64,000 bases of DNA, taken from assembly GCA_029568995.1 (NCBI GenBank), contig JAKPYU010000189.1:1-64000 (forward strand), read 5' to 3'. The notes beneath the pieces are model-generated. The model saw nothing but the letters and a program-made list of their open reading frames with translations, did not search any database and was not told the origin of the DNA. The stretch's first letter is position 1. Each line of letters begins with the position of its first letter. This document shows positions 25,831 to 34,229 of the stretch, piece by piece. A program made the translations under genes and the position numbers. Origin of the DNA: Candidatus Omnitrophota bacterium (lineage in GTDB: Bacteria; Hinthialibacterota; Hinthialibacteria; Hinthialibacterales; JAKPRU01).

Positions 25831-26862
25831 TTACCGATCTTTATCCGGAACCGCCTTGTTGCCCCCAACGCACTTCGGCCGCACGTACTTCTGAAGCGTC
25901 CCTTTCCGCCACTTGTATTCAAGAGTTTGATCATCCAGGTCATGGATAATCGCGCCTTCCGGAAAATCCATTTGAAACGCACCCATTGCGGCAAAATCCG
26001 GATTCCATCGTATATTGGAACGGCGTATTGTCTGGACGGAACTCCATTCCGATTTGTTGCCCTCTTTCTTGAACCATGTTCTGCTGATGGTTCCTTCCAT
26101 GACAACCGGTCGACCATCGACATCTGAAATCTTAACGTTATCCAGAACAAAAATCTCTCTGGAAAGTCGACCTTCGGTGAACGTCTGTTCCACCACTATC
26201 TTGCGATGCAAGTACTCGTTTTTCGGTTCCAGCCACATAGTGCAATGGCCGGCGGGGACATCTCCCTCAATAACGACACATTGGACATTACCAACGGTTT
26301 CCATCGACGGGTGAATAACAGCACTACCGGATTGAATGAGAAGCTGCGCGCAGTTCCCTCCCTCACTGAGATAGCCCTCCAAAACGCCTGAAAGATCGCG
26401 GATGTCCTCTTTCGTCTTGGAAGTCAGCCCATTTTCAAGGTTGAAATTGGCAGCGAAGAAGTCAGTGTCAAACCGAGTTTTTCTATAATAATACCTGTCC
26501 CCTTGCCACATACTGCGTGTTTCACATTCCACTGGGAGAGGTGTTGACGGCTTCTCCGACTGCCCTTTCCATGTAGTATGTCTTTCGATGGTGTCAGTTA
26601 ATGGGCCGTTCTTTCTGAATTGGGCAAGAATCTGCACTCCATACGACTCTGACGGAGTGATCGATTGAATAGACCAGGTTGCTTCAATATCCATGGAATA
26701 GGGCGGGAATTCCGATGTGCCCTTTGCCAACTTCTCAAGAATTCCTGTTAATGAATCTTTATCCAGTGGCGGTACAGGTTGAGATTCAATCGTAGAGGCA
26801 AGGACAACCATTGCGATCGCTGAATAGATGAATCCGAATAAGTAACGTAACCATCCTTTCAT
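25831..26862 (-). CDS. Exported protein of unknown function
   Basis: 343 aa. The start MKGWLRYLFGFIYSAIAMVV is a signal peptide or anchor. The rest is beta-rich and reads like a sorting or binding fold: MDIEATWSIQSITPSESYGV, MWQGDRYYYRKTRF, VVIEGDVPAGHCTMWLEPKN, and RKIVVEQTFTEGRLSREIFV. The pattern 'strand, turn, WLEP-KNEYLHRKI' recalls outer-membrane lipoprotein-sorting (LolA-like) proteins, but this is only a resemblance. No family is assigned. The gene lies upstream of a truncated-looking pseudopilin on the same strand, 55 bases apart, so they might be co-transcribed with the pseudopilin first. Confidence 0.65.
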   Translation of the reverse strand: MKGWLRYLFGFIYSAIAMVVLASTIESQPVPPLDKDSLTGILEKLAKGTSEFPPYSMDIEATWSIQSITPSESYGVQILAQFRKNGPLTDTIERHTTWKGQSEKPSTPLPVECETRSMWQGDRYYYRKTRFDTDFFAANFNLENGLTSKTKEDIRDLSGVLEGYLSEGGNCAQLLIQSGSAVIHPSMETVGNVQCVVIEGDVPAGHCTMWLEPKNEYLHRKIVVEQTFTEGRLSREIFVLDNVKISDVDGRPVVMEGTISRTWFKKEGNKSEWSSVQTIRRSNIRWNPDFAAMGAFQMDFPEGAIIHDLDDQTLEYKWRKGTLQKYVRPKCVGGNKAVPDKDR

Positions 26863-26917
26863 GATCCCGCATCCTTTCGTCTGTCAGATCCTTTTCAACA
26901 GCCAGGTTGTTGAAAAG

Positions 26918-27205
26918 TCAGGGAAAGGCGGCCTGATATATCCACCCCGCAGAGAAGATGCAATATATCCCAGATTGATGTAAGGGCAGTTCTTCCTTCC
27001 CCTCGACGTGTCCGGGAATATCTCCCTGATCCATGAAATACATCTGCTGGGCCGTTTCGTAGGTCTGCTGTGCGCTGATGGAATCCGCAACTCGATCACG
27101 AATCTGAGCATTCATATAGATCGGCACGGCGATGGCCGCAAGAATCCCGATGATCGTCACGACAATCAGAATCTCAGTCAACGTGAAATCGAATGGTCGT
27201 ATCAT
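26918..27205 (-). CDS. Short pseudopilin-like protein
   Basis: 95 aa from ATG at 27205, with AAGGAG eight bases upstream. The hydrophobic segment is DFTLTEILIVVTIIGILAAI followed by AVPIYMNAQIRDRVADSISA. Glu at +5 is kept, but the residue before the predicted cleavage is Asp instead of Gly or Ala, so processing may be poor. It is half the length of the other pseudopilins here and lacks their C-terminal signature. It may be a minor pseudopilin or a shortened relative. Confidence 0.75.
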   Translation of the reverse strand: MIRPFDFTLTEILIVVTIIGILAAIAVPIYMNAQIRDRVADSISAQQTYETAQQMYFMDQGDIPGHVEGKEELPLHQSGIYCIFSAGWIYQAAFP

Positions 27206-27393
27206 CCTATGAACTCCTTGGTGCCGTATTCGCCATTCTCGTTCTTCTGTCTTCCCTTCTTCCGCTAGACTATTCTCCACCTGTCTATCCATGAACACCA
27301 CGGACGGACGCCCGGGATTTAAGGCGTCCGTCCACGATTTGTCAACATCTACAAGATTCGTTCAGGCTTCGTTCTCGACTTCCCTGAACGGCA

Positions 27394-28785
27394 TTAGTGA
27401 AGTTCCCAGTCCTGCACGGGTGTCTGGAACGGTGACCGGAATAACCGAAGCACCATTTCCCGCACGCCGAGCAAGTTCGTGTTACTGTCTTCCCACCCGA
27501 TTGCGGCAACTCCGTTGCGCATGGAAGCGCGCGGGCGTCGGTCTTCAGACGTGAACCAATTCTCCGTGGAAGCGGATGTCACTATGAATGAGGGCGTTGC
27601 CGGAGTCCCGTCCGCATTGAAAAACCGACAGGCGATCAACCCGGTTCCGGGAGCGAAGTCAACACCGGGGTACGACATATCACGCCACACGGCCAGGAAG
27701 TTTCCATTCTCGTCGATAGCCCCGTCCACGCGGTCGGCTCCCAGGCCGTACTGAAAATCGGGAGTATCCACATCGAACGCGGGGACCTTCACGGTCCCGT
27801 TCTTATTGAACACGGCCGCGATGCAGCGGCCTCCCGTCTGGTTGACTATCAGGCAGTCACCCTTGGGATTGGCATGGAATCCGGCGCTGTCTCCGCGTCC
27901 ACCCTGGTTAATCAGCGGATCCACGGTTGAGAGGTCGATCTGGTTGGTGGTTGGTGTGCCGTCATTGCTGTAGAACCGCAGGCATACAGGTCCGGCGGTA
28001 TATCGCGCGGCAAATCCGCCTTCGAACACCGCACAGCCGTGCCACATCTCGCCCCGGGCGTCCGTTGTCTGAACCGCGACCGGGGGCTTCACGATGGTCC
28101 CGTCAGGCTGGACAATCCCCATGATGATCACGCGGTCTGCATTCGGCAGGCCAAACAGATCCGGCCCATCCCCGGCTTGGCGATCCTCTCCGAACACGAC
28201 GATGTTTCCGTTGCTTAAGATTCCGGCATCACCTATGCGCATGGCGCCTTCCCGAAGGATAAAGTCCGTCGGGTAGGGCAGCACAATGTGTCCATTGAAC
28301 GTCCCGTCGTTATTGATCATCTGCATGGCGGGGGTACTGTCAACTCCGCCGAGGAACGCAAGAGATTCCATGTAGTTCTCCGGTTGCGTTGTGCCGTCGA
28401 AGTCCCAGAAAGCAGATCCGAAAAGAACTCCGGGACCCCAATCATTGCAGTGCATCTTGGGGCCCCAGCCGCCGTTCAAACCCGTCGGACTCCCATCCGG
28501 CTTGGCAAACGCCAAAGGCCCTGCCACTCTGTTGCCTTGCGAGTCAACCAATAGCCAGCAGGTACCGATCACGGCTTGGTTGTCCTGCCATCCGGTCAAT
28601 ACACTCCCATTGCTCAGAATGGTGACTCCCAGGCTTTCGACTGTGCCCCCGTTCATGTCACCGGGGTTAAGGATGATGTTGTCTGTGAGCGCCACGACGC
28701 CCGATTGTGGGAGCGGTACCGGCACGCCGTGGACCGTCGACGCGATCAGAAAACCCAGAACGCAGACTGTCATTTTTCTCATCAT
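27394..28785 (-). CDS. Exported protein of unknown function with Trp-x-Leu tail
   Basis: 463 aa from ATG at 28785 (AGGAGG eight bases upstream). A signal peptide, MMRKMTVCVLGFLIASTVHG, comes first. The body has repeated short beta units such as GVTILSNGSVLTGWQDNQAV, RIGDAGILSNGNIVVFGEDR and GAIDENGNFLAVWRDMSYPG, suggesting a beta-propeller of 'strand-SNGN-strand' blades, though I cannot name the family. The extreme C-terminus is TPVQDWELH, like the ends of two other exported proteins in this window (SAVGDEWMLYQ, TGVSSWELF). The gene stands alone with a long leader region. Confidence 0.7.
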   Translation of the reverse strand: MMRKMTVCVLGFLIASTVHGVPVPLPQSGVVALTDNIILNPGDMNGGTVESLGVTILSNGSVLTGWQDNQAVIGTCWLLVDSQGNRVAGPLAFAKPDGSPTGLNGGWGPKMHCNDWGPGVLFGSAFWDFDGTTQPENYMESLAFLGGVDSTPAMQMINNDGTFNGHIVLPYPTDFILREGAMRIGDAGILSNGNIVVFGEDRQAGDGPDLFGLPNADRVIIMGIVQPDGTIVKPPVAVQTTDARGEMWHGCAVFEGGFAARYTAGPVCLRFYSNDGTPTTNQIDLSTVDPLINQGGRGDSAGFHANPKGDCLIVNQTGGRCIAAVFNKNGTVKVPAFDVDTPDFQYGLGADRVDGAIDENGNFLAVWRDMSYPGVDFAPGTGLIACRFFNADGTPATPSFIVTSASTENWFTSEDRRPRASMRNGVAAIGWEDSNTNLLGVREMVLRLFRSPFQTPVQDWELH

Positions 28786-29628
28786 TCTCACTACCTCCTG
28801 AGGGTATTGTCACTCAATCCTGCAACCTTTGCCTGAAACCTCCTTCTCGGACATGAAAAACCCGAAACCGATTCATGTCCAAGCGCGGACTTATATGAAT
28901 TTCTCATCACCTCCTTTCGATAAAGGAATACAACCACACTCCAGGAAAACATCCCGGCCCCTCGACAGGGGTCCATAGGCATGACTTTCCTGTACGCTTC
29001 AACTCGGTCATGACGGCCTGTTCCGCATAACCTGGAAGCCCCTGGTACAAACAGTAATTTACGTGGCTGAGACGTTTGTGAGGAGCACAACAACGAGCGA
29101 ATATGGAGAGGTGCTTGATGGCAAGCCGATTACGGTGGGCTCATTGCGTCATATTTAGGCGGGATGACTTCTTGCTGTCTCGCGTTATATCGCGAAAACC
29201 GGAGGTTGCCAATCTCGCAATTTCTTTCGTGACAAGAGGTTACGGAGATCATACGATTTCGCAGACCTTTCACTCCCTTGCCCAAAAGCAGATCATGTTG
29301 AAATTACTATCCTCTTCTTTGTTTGTCATGTCAAGCAGTTTCTCATGCAGAATTCTAGAATTTCGGTCCCCGGGTTGAGGCTCGGGATAGACTGGGTTCC
29401 GTCCGCAAGAACACACTTTGCGCAGTCTTACTTGCTTACCGTAAGCACGCGGGTCGACAAGGAGCCGAAACAAGCCGCCTGTGGGAGGGTATAGATAAGT
29501 TCAGTGTTTTCAATCAAATAAGATGGATGGATTGACAATTCTCAAATGAGCCACCAACCTTCCCGGACCGATTGACTCCACGACCGGCAATCTGTAATGT
29601 CGGGGCGGGATGTTCGAGTGACGACGCA
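28786..29628. other. 843-base region with no convincing gene
   Basis: No frame here has a recognisable product. On the minus strand, in the leader of the upstream exported-protein gene, there is an inverted repeat GGACATGAA/TTCATGTCC (28849-28880) and a near-perfect ribosome site AAAGGAGGTG (28908-28917). The first ATG after that site is only two bases away, so the 38-aa frame it opens (28907 to 28791) is doubtful. Frames of 67 and 91 aa at 29270-29473 (-) and 29103-29378 (+) look incidental. The region could hold promoters for both flanking genes. Confidence 0.5.
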
Positions 29629-31398
29629 ATGGACAGAAATCCGCCGAGATACGATCCGATGGGTGCTTCCAATGGAAAGCCTCCTGAAGGCTTCCATGCC
29701 TTGGCACAGAAGATCCTCCACTATTCCACCAGCGTCGTCTCCCGCATCGACTTTCTTCGTGAAATCACGCGGATGCTCCTGGAATTCAGCGAATGCGATG
29801 CAGTGGAACTCCGCGTCAAGAAAGAGAACGAGTGCTTCCGATGTGAAGCCATGTCCCCCCTCGAACTTCCCCCTGCCGTCGAGATATCGCGGCGCACATT
29901 CCGGGACAAAAACGCATGGCTCGCCTCTTCCCATGAATGGACTTGCTTTGAGAAGATTTGTCGAGCCGTAGCCGAGAGGCGATACACAACTCCGACTCCT
30001 TTCTTCACGAGGCACGGGAGTTTCCGGACCGGCGATATGGAGCATGCCATGCCCCGTCTTGCCGCCTTGGGGCTTGCGGGCGCAAAGGATTCGTTCCGTC
30101 CCGGCGGGGATTACCGATCTCTGACCGTAATCCCGCTGACGGCCGGAAAGGAGACCATCGGAGTTTTGGCGCTGAAGAGCAAGGCCGTCAATCGCTTTGA
30201 CGAAAATGAAACGGCGGCTTACGAGAATCTCGCACAGACCGTCGGACTGGCTCTTGCAAGTCAACTGGCCCAGGTTACTCTGCACGAGCGGGTGAAAGAA
30301 TTGACCTGCCTGTACAGTCTCGCGCAACTCACCGAGCGCCCCCATGTTACCCTGGAGGAGATCTTTCAGGGCATCGTGGAACTTCTGCCTCCGGCGTGGC
30401 AGTACCCGGAGATCACGGCAGCACGCATCATCCTTGATGGGAGCACCTATTCGACACCCGACTTCCAAAAGGCCGTTCACGTCCAGTCCAGCGATATCGT
30501 TGTGGACGGTGTACGACGCGGCGCGATCGAAGTGATGTATGGCGAGGAACGGATCGAACTGGACGAAGGCCCCTTTCTGAAAGAAGAAAGAAGCCTGATC
30601 GACACACTTGCGCGGCAGATCACCCTGCTGATCCAGCGTCGCCAGGCGGATGAGGACCGAGCACATCTGCAGGAACAACTGCGTCATGCCGATCGCCTCG
30701 CGACAATCGGCCAGCTGGCCGCCGGTGTTGCACATGAGTTGAATGAACCCCTGGCGAGCATCCTCGGATTCGCGCAACTCACCGAGAAATGCCCCGATCT
30801 TCCGGACCAGGCCGCCAGGGACATTCGTCGAATTGTTACGACCGCGCTTCATGCACGCGAAATCGTGAAAAAACTGATGTTATTTGCCCGTCAAACCCCG
30901 CCACGCACAATGCCGGTCAACTTGAATGAGATCGTGGCAGACGCTTTAGGCCTGCTTGAATCCCGCTGCATCGAAAACGACATCGCTGTTATGCAACATC
31001 TCTCCAGGAATCTTCCCGAAATCACAGCGGACCCGTCCCAACTGCACCAAGTCCTCATCAATCTGGTTGTGAATGCCATTCAGGCCATGCCCGACGGCGG
31101 AACACTCACCATCCGCACACAAGCAAAGCGTGACTGGGTGGTTCTTGCCGTACAAGATACCGGGGTCGGCATGACCCAGGATGTGCTTCGGCAACTGTTC
31201 ATTCCCTTTTTTACGACGAAAGATATCCATGAAGGAACGGGACTCGGCCTTCCCGTGGTCCATGGAATTGTGACCTCTCATGGGGGGAAAATTCATATTG
31301 AGAGTGCTCCGGGAGAGGGCGCTCGATTCGAAATTCGATTCCCGGTAATCGACCGGCTACAAGATAAGGATCACCATGCCGACCACCTCGTCATCTGA
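29629..31398 (+). CDS. Soluble GAF sensor histidine kinase
   Basis: 589 aa from ATG at 29629 (a TTG 57 bases upstream is possible). There is no membrane helix or signal peptide, so it senses a cytoplasmic cue. Residues about 20-210 form a GAF-like domain (YRSLTVIPLTAGKETIGVLA) and a second GAF-like stretch precedes the kinase. The kinase core has the H-box RLATIGQLAAGVAHELNEPL, N-box VLINLVVNAIQAMPDGG, G1 VQDTGVGM and G2 GTGLGLPVVHGIV. It is coupled to the downstream regulator by a 23-base overlap. A redox or nucleotide ligand would fit the flavoenzyme operon it probably controls, but the ligand is not evident. Confidence 0.88.
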   Translation: MDRNPPRYDPMGASNGKPPEGFHALAQKILHYSTSVVSRIDFLREITRMLLEFSECDAVELRVKKENECFRCEAMSPLELPPAVEISRRTFRDKNAWLASSHEWTCFEKICRAVAERRYTTPTPFFTRHGSFRTGDMEHAMPRLAALGLAGAKDSFRPGGDYRSLTVIPLTAGKETIGVLALKSKAVNRFDENETAAYENLAQTVGLALASQLAQVTLHERVKELTCLYSLAQLTERPHVTLEEIFQGIVELLPPAWQYPEITAARIILDGSTYSTPDFQKAVHVQSSDIVVDGVRRGAIEVMYGEERIELDEGPFLKEERSLIDTLARQITLLIQRRQADEDRAHLQEQLRHADRLATIGQLAAGVAHELNEPLASILGFAQLTEKCPDLPDQAARDIRRIVTTALHAREIVKKLMLFARQTPPRTMPVNLNEIVADALGLLESRCIENDIAVMQHLSRNLPEITADPSQLHQVLINLVVNAIQAMPDGGTLTIRTQAKRDWVVLAVQDTGVGMTQDVLRQLFIPFFTTKDIHEGTGLGLPVVHGIVTSHGGKIHIESAPGEGARFEIRFPVIDRLQDKDHHADHLVI

Positions 31399-32740
31399 AA
31401 AACGGTCTGTCCTGGTTGTGGACGATGCTCCCAATACCGTTGAATTGCTGGAGAGGAATCTCTCCTCTCAGGGGTACACGGTGTTTACCGCGCCCGGTGT
31501 GCCGGAGGCACTCACCATCCTCCAAGCCACACCGATTGACCTGGTCATCACGGACCAGAAAATGCCCAGGGTCAGCGGCCTCGATCTGGTCCGCTACGTC
31601 CGCGAGAATCTCCGGGACACGGAAGTGATCATGATAACCGGGTATCCCTCCATCGAGGGCGCGGTGAAAGCGGTCAAGATCGGGGCGGAAGAGTACCTCG
31701 CCAAACCATTCACGGATGAGGAATTGCTCTCCGCCGTGAGCCGTGCGTTCGAGAAGATGTGTGCGCGCAGGCGCGAAAAGGCGGCAACGAACCACGAAAC
31801 ACCCCCACCCTATGGCCTTATTGGAGAATCCGCGCCGATGCGACAGGTCTACAGGGCCATCGCGAAGGCGGCATCCACTTCAGCAACCGTCCTGATTGCC
31901 GGGGAAAGCGGAACCGGCAAAGAACTTGTGGCCAGAGCCATCCATTACGGAAGCCCACGCGCTTCCGCTTCCTTCGTGCCGGTCAACTGCGGCGGGATAC
32001 CGGAGAGTCTGCTCGAAAGTGAACTGTTCGGTTTTACCAGGGGGGCGTTTACGGGAGCCACGGAAACCCGAGCCGGATTTTTCCAGACAGCCGATGGCGG
32101 CACCGTTTTTCTCGATGAAATCAGCGAAACCAGCCTGAATATGCAGGTCAAACTCCTGCGCGTCCTCCAGGAGAAAGAAGTGCGCATGGTGGGATCGAGC
32201 CGGGGACGGAAGGTCGATGTCAGAATCCTGGCCTCAACAAACAACGATTTACCGACCTTGGTCAAGAAAGGTCTCTTTCGGGAAGACCTCTACTTCCGAC
32301 TTAACGTAATTGCCATCGATCTTCCTCCTCTCCGGCAGCGGGGGGATGACATCCTCCTGTTGGTCCGTTATTTCACCGAAAAAATCTCGAAAGAGCTCGG
32401 CAAGACCGTGCCCCGGTTTACACCGGAGGTGCTTCACATCCTTCGTGATTGCCACCACTGGCCCGGCAACGTGCGCGAACTGGAGAATCTCGTCCACCGC
32501 CTGGTTGTCATGACCGAGGCAGAGTGCATACAAACTCCCGATCTTCCTCCCTACATGCGTTTTTCTGTTCTGTATGAACCGGATCTGAACCGCACATTAG
32601 CCGAGGTCGAAGTGGAATATATACGGAATGTCCTGGCGAGCGTTCATGGAAACAAGACCAAGGCGGCACAGATACTCGGCATCGACCGCAAGACATTGCG
32701 GGATAAGATCAAAAATGGAGTGGAAGACCCCGACGATTAA
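31376..32740 (+). CDS. NtrC-family sigma-54-dependent response regulator
   Basis: 454 aa. The receiver domain (1-125) has VVDDAPNTVE and phosphoacceptor D60 in VITDQKMPRVSG. The AAA+ domain has Walker A GESGTGKE (176-183), the sigma-54-contacting GAFTGA loop (223-228) and Walker B GGTVFLDEIS. The Fis-type helix-turn-helix is at the C-terminus (NKTKAAQILGIDRKTLRDKI). It activates sigma-54 promoters when phosphorylated by the kinase encoded just upstream. A -24/-12 promoter lies 157 bases downstream of its stop and precedes the Cys-rich protein/NuoE/NuoF operon, making that its likely target. Confidence 0.93.
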   Translation: MPTTSSSEKRSVLVVDDAPNTVELLERNLSSQGYTVFTAPGVPEALTILQATPIDLVITDQKMPRVSGLDLVRYVRENLRDTEVIMITGYPSIEGAVKAVKIGAEEYLAKPFTDEELLSAVSRAFEKMCARRREKAATNHETPPPYGLIGESAPMRQVYRAIAKAASTSATVLIAGESGTGKELVARAIHYGSPRASASFVPVNCGGIPESLLESELFGFTRGAFTGATETRAGFFQTADGGTVFLDEISETSLNMQVKLLRVLQEKEVRMVGSSRGRKVDVRILASTNNDLPTLVKKGLFREDLYFRLNVIAIDLPPLRQRGDDILLLVRYFTEKISKELGKTVPRFTPEVLHILRDCHHWPGNVRELENLVHRLVVMTEAECIQTPDLPPYMRFSVLYEPDLNRTLAEVEVEYIRNVLASVHGNKTKAAQILGIDRKTLRDKIKNGVEDPDD

Positions 32741-32789
32741 CGGATCAATCACTGGGGAATTCCTCCCCAGCGGTTCAAAAACTCTCAGC

Positions 32790-32808
32790 GTAATTCTGCC
32801 CCAATTAC
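32790..32808. promoter_or_regulatory. Possible upstream activator site
   Basis: The inverted repeat GTAATT-N7-AATTAC is centred about 100 bases upstream of the -24 element, the usual distance for a sigma-54 activator. It is only 6 bp per arm and single, so it is a weak prediction. Confidence 0.35.
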
Positions 32809-32896
32809 CCTTCTTTATCCTTCTGTAAATCATCTGAAACTGTTATTTCCCCGGTTTTCTCCCATTCTCGTACACAGAAATCCTGCCATGGGTGAT

Positions 32897-32912
32897 TGGC
32901 ACACAATGTGCT
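32897..32912 (+). promoter_or_regulatory. Sigma-54 (-24/-12) promoter
   Basis: TGGCACACAATGTGCT matches the TGGCACG-N4-TTGCW consensus at all but two positions, and the invariant GG (32898-32899) and GC (32910-32911) are ten bases apart as required. Transcription would start near 32922, about 80 bases before the first gene of the flavoprotein operon. An NtrC-type activator gene is immediately upstream. I found no equally good intergenic match elsewhere in the window by eye. Confidence 0.85.
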
Positions 32913-33004
32913 CTGTCTCCTGTTCGGAATCGGGTCGATCTGTTTGGGTGGATCGTTTTTTTATCGGAAATGCGGTGGCAGAAAGATCCAAAGGAGAAGT
33001 TACG

Positions 33005-33280
33005 ATGTCCGAAGAGTACCGTGGGATTTGCTCTACGTGCATTTATGTTTCAACCTGCCGTCTACCCAGCCCTCACGTGGGACCCGTGTCCCACTGCGAA
33101 GGATTCGATAGTCGAACGGATATCCCGGCCAGGATCGCTCCACCGGCGATTCCCGGTGAATCGAATCGTTCGGAAAGAGACAATCATTACACGGGCCTGT
33201 GCTCCGATTGCGAAAACATGGAAAGCTGCGCGTTTCTTGAGCCTGAGGGAGGAGTCTGGCACTGCGAGGAATATCGATAG
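33005..33280 (+). CDS. Small Cys-rich protein with duplicated metal-binding motif
   Basis: 91 aa from ATG at 33005 with AAAGGAG upstream. It consists of two copies of one unit: GICSTCIYVSTC ending VSHCEGF (C9, C12, C18, C31) and GLCSDCENMESC ending VWHCEEY (C66, C69, C75, C87). The spacing is C-x2-C-x5-C-x11/12-C in both. Each copy could bind zinc or an iron-sulfur cluster. A Pro/Arg linker joins them. Its stop is directly followed by the GTG start of the NuoE-like gene, so it is the first gene of the operon. Function unknown: an electron carrier, assembly factor or sensor is possible. Confidence 0.75.
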   Translation: MSEEYRGICSTCIYVSTCRLPSPHVGPVSHCEGFDSRTDIPARIAPPAIPGESNRSERDNHYTGLCSDCENMESCAFLEPEGGVWHCEEYR

Positions 33281-34171
33281 GTGACACAAGGATCTGTCAG
33301 CTCCGATCAAGAGGAAATCCGTCGGGAATTATCCGTGAACCCGGATAGAATTCGGGAGATCTTGGATAACCACAACCGGGACCGAGGCGGTTTGATCGCC
33401 ATTCTCGAAGAAATTCAGGCTGAGTATTGCTATCTCCCCGAAGAAGCCCTGCGGATGGTGAGCGAGGGGACAGGGCGATCTCTCGTGGATATTTATGGGA
33501 TCGCCACATTCTACCATGCATTCAGCCTGAAACCCCGTGGGAAACATCTGATTTGCGCATGCGCGGGAACGGCGTGCCATGTTCGCGGCGCGCCGAGAAT
33601 TGTGGCGGAACTTGAAAGGCAGCTTGGAATCAAAAGCGGCGAAACAACCCCCGATAATGCCTTCACATTGGAGACGGTGAACTGCCTGGGAGCCTGCGCT
33701 CTGGGACCGGTTGTTGTAATCGACGGCCGTTACTTCCCGAAAGTCAGAAAATCCAAAATCAGACAGCTGCTGGATCAGACCGTTGCGGGATTCGATGATA
33801 TTCCGTCGGGAGAAGACGGGCAGGTATTCCCCATCGAGGTGAGCTGTCCCCGCTGCAATCATAGCCTGATGGATGCAGCGGTCGTTATCGACAATCTCCC
33901 GTCGATACGAGTCAGTGTGTCCTTCGATCACAACCACAGCCGACTTAGACTATCGTGCTTGTATGGTAGTCCCAGCAGTTCGGCAGAACAGGATATCCCG
34001 CAGAACACCGTAATGACCTTCTACTGTCCACACTGTCACAGGGAACTGGCCGACACGTCCATTTGCCCGATCTGTGAAGCACCGATGGCGTCGATGATGG
34101 TAAGTGGCGGAGGTGCCGTTCGGGTGTGCTCGCGTCATGGATGCAAGGGCCGCTTGTTGGATCTGTTCTGA
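33281..34171 (+). CDS. NuoE/HydC-like 2Fe-2S subunit with extra C-terminal domain
   Basis: 296 aa from a GTG start that abuts the previous stop. Residues 1-165 are a NuoE-like thioredoxin-fold ferredoxin: IAILEEIQAEYCYLPEEALR, DIYGIATFYHAFSLKPRGKH, with cluster cysteines C94, C99, C135 and C139 (CAGTAC, NCLGAC). Residues about 170-296 are unusual for the family and hold CPRC (189-192), CPHC and CPIC pairs plus a final C--HGC, suggesting one or two zinc ribbons. It should pass electrons between the NuoF-like flavin and the other clusters of the complex. Length is well above the usual 160-170 aa. Confidence 0.88.
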   Translation: MTQGSVSSDQEEIRRELSVNPDRIREILDNHNRDRGGLIAILEEIQAEYCYLPEEALRMVSEGTGRSLVDIYGIATFYHAFSLKPRGKHLICACAGTACHVRGAPRIVAELERQLGIKSGETTPDNAFTLETVNCLGACALGPVVVIDGRYFPKVRKSKIRQLLDQTVAGFDDIPSGEDGQVFPIEVSCPRCNHSLMDAAVVIDNLPSIRVSVSFDHNHSRLRLSCLYGSPSSSAEQDIPQNTVMTFYCPHCHRELADTSICPICEAPMASMMVSGGGAVRVCSRHGCKGRLLDLF

Positions 34172-34229
34172 CGCTTGCCCGTGAATCCTGATTGGTTGAG
34201 CGTGATTTGCTCCAGAGAGGAAACCATCT

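Noticed and set aside
29103-29378. 91-aa plus-strand gene in the large gap
   Set aside because: No convincing ribosome site and no recognisable segments; composition looks random.
29270-29473. 67-aa minus-strand gene in the large gap
   Set aside because: No homology pattern, no strong start signal, and it overlaps the other doubtful frame.
29542-30852. 436-codon minus-strand frame opposite the sensor kinase
   Set aside because: Antisense to a kinase with all its motifs; the product looks like a mirror artefact.
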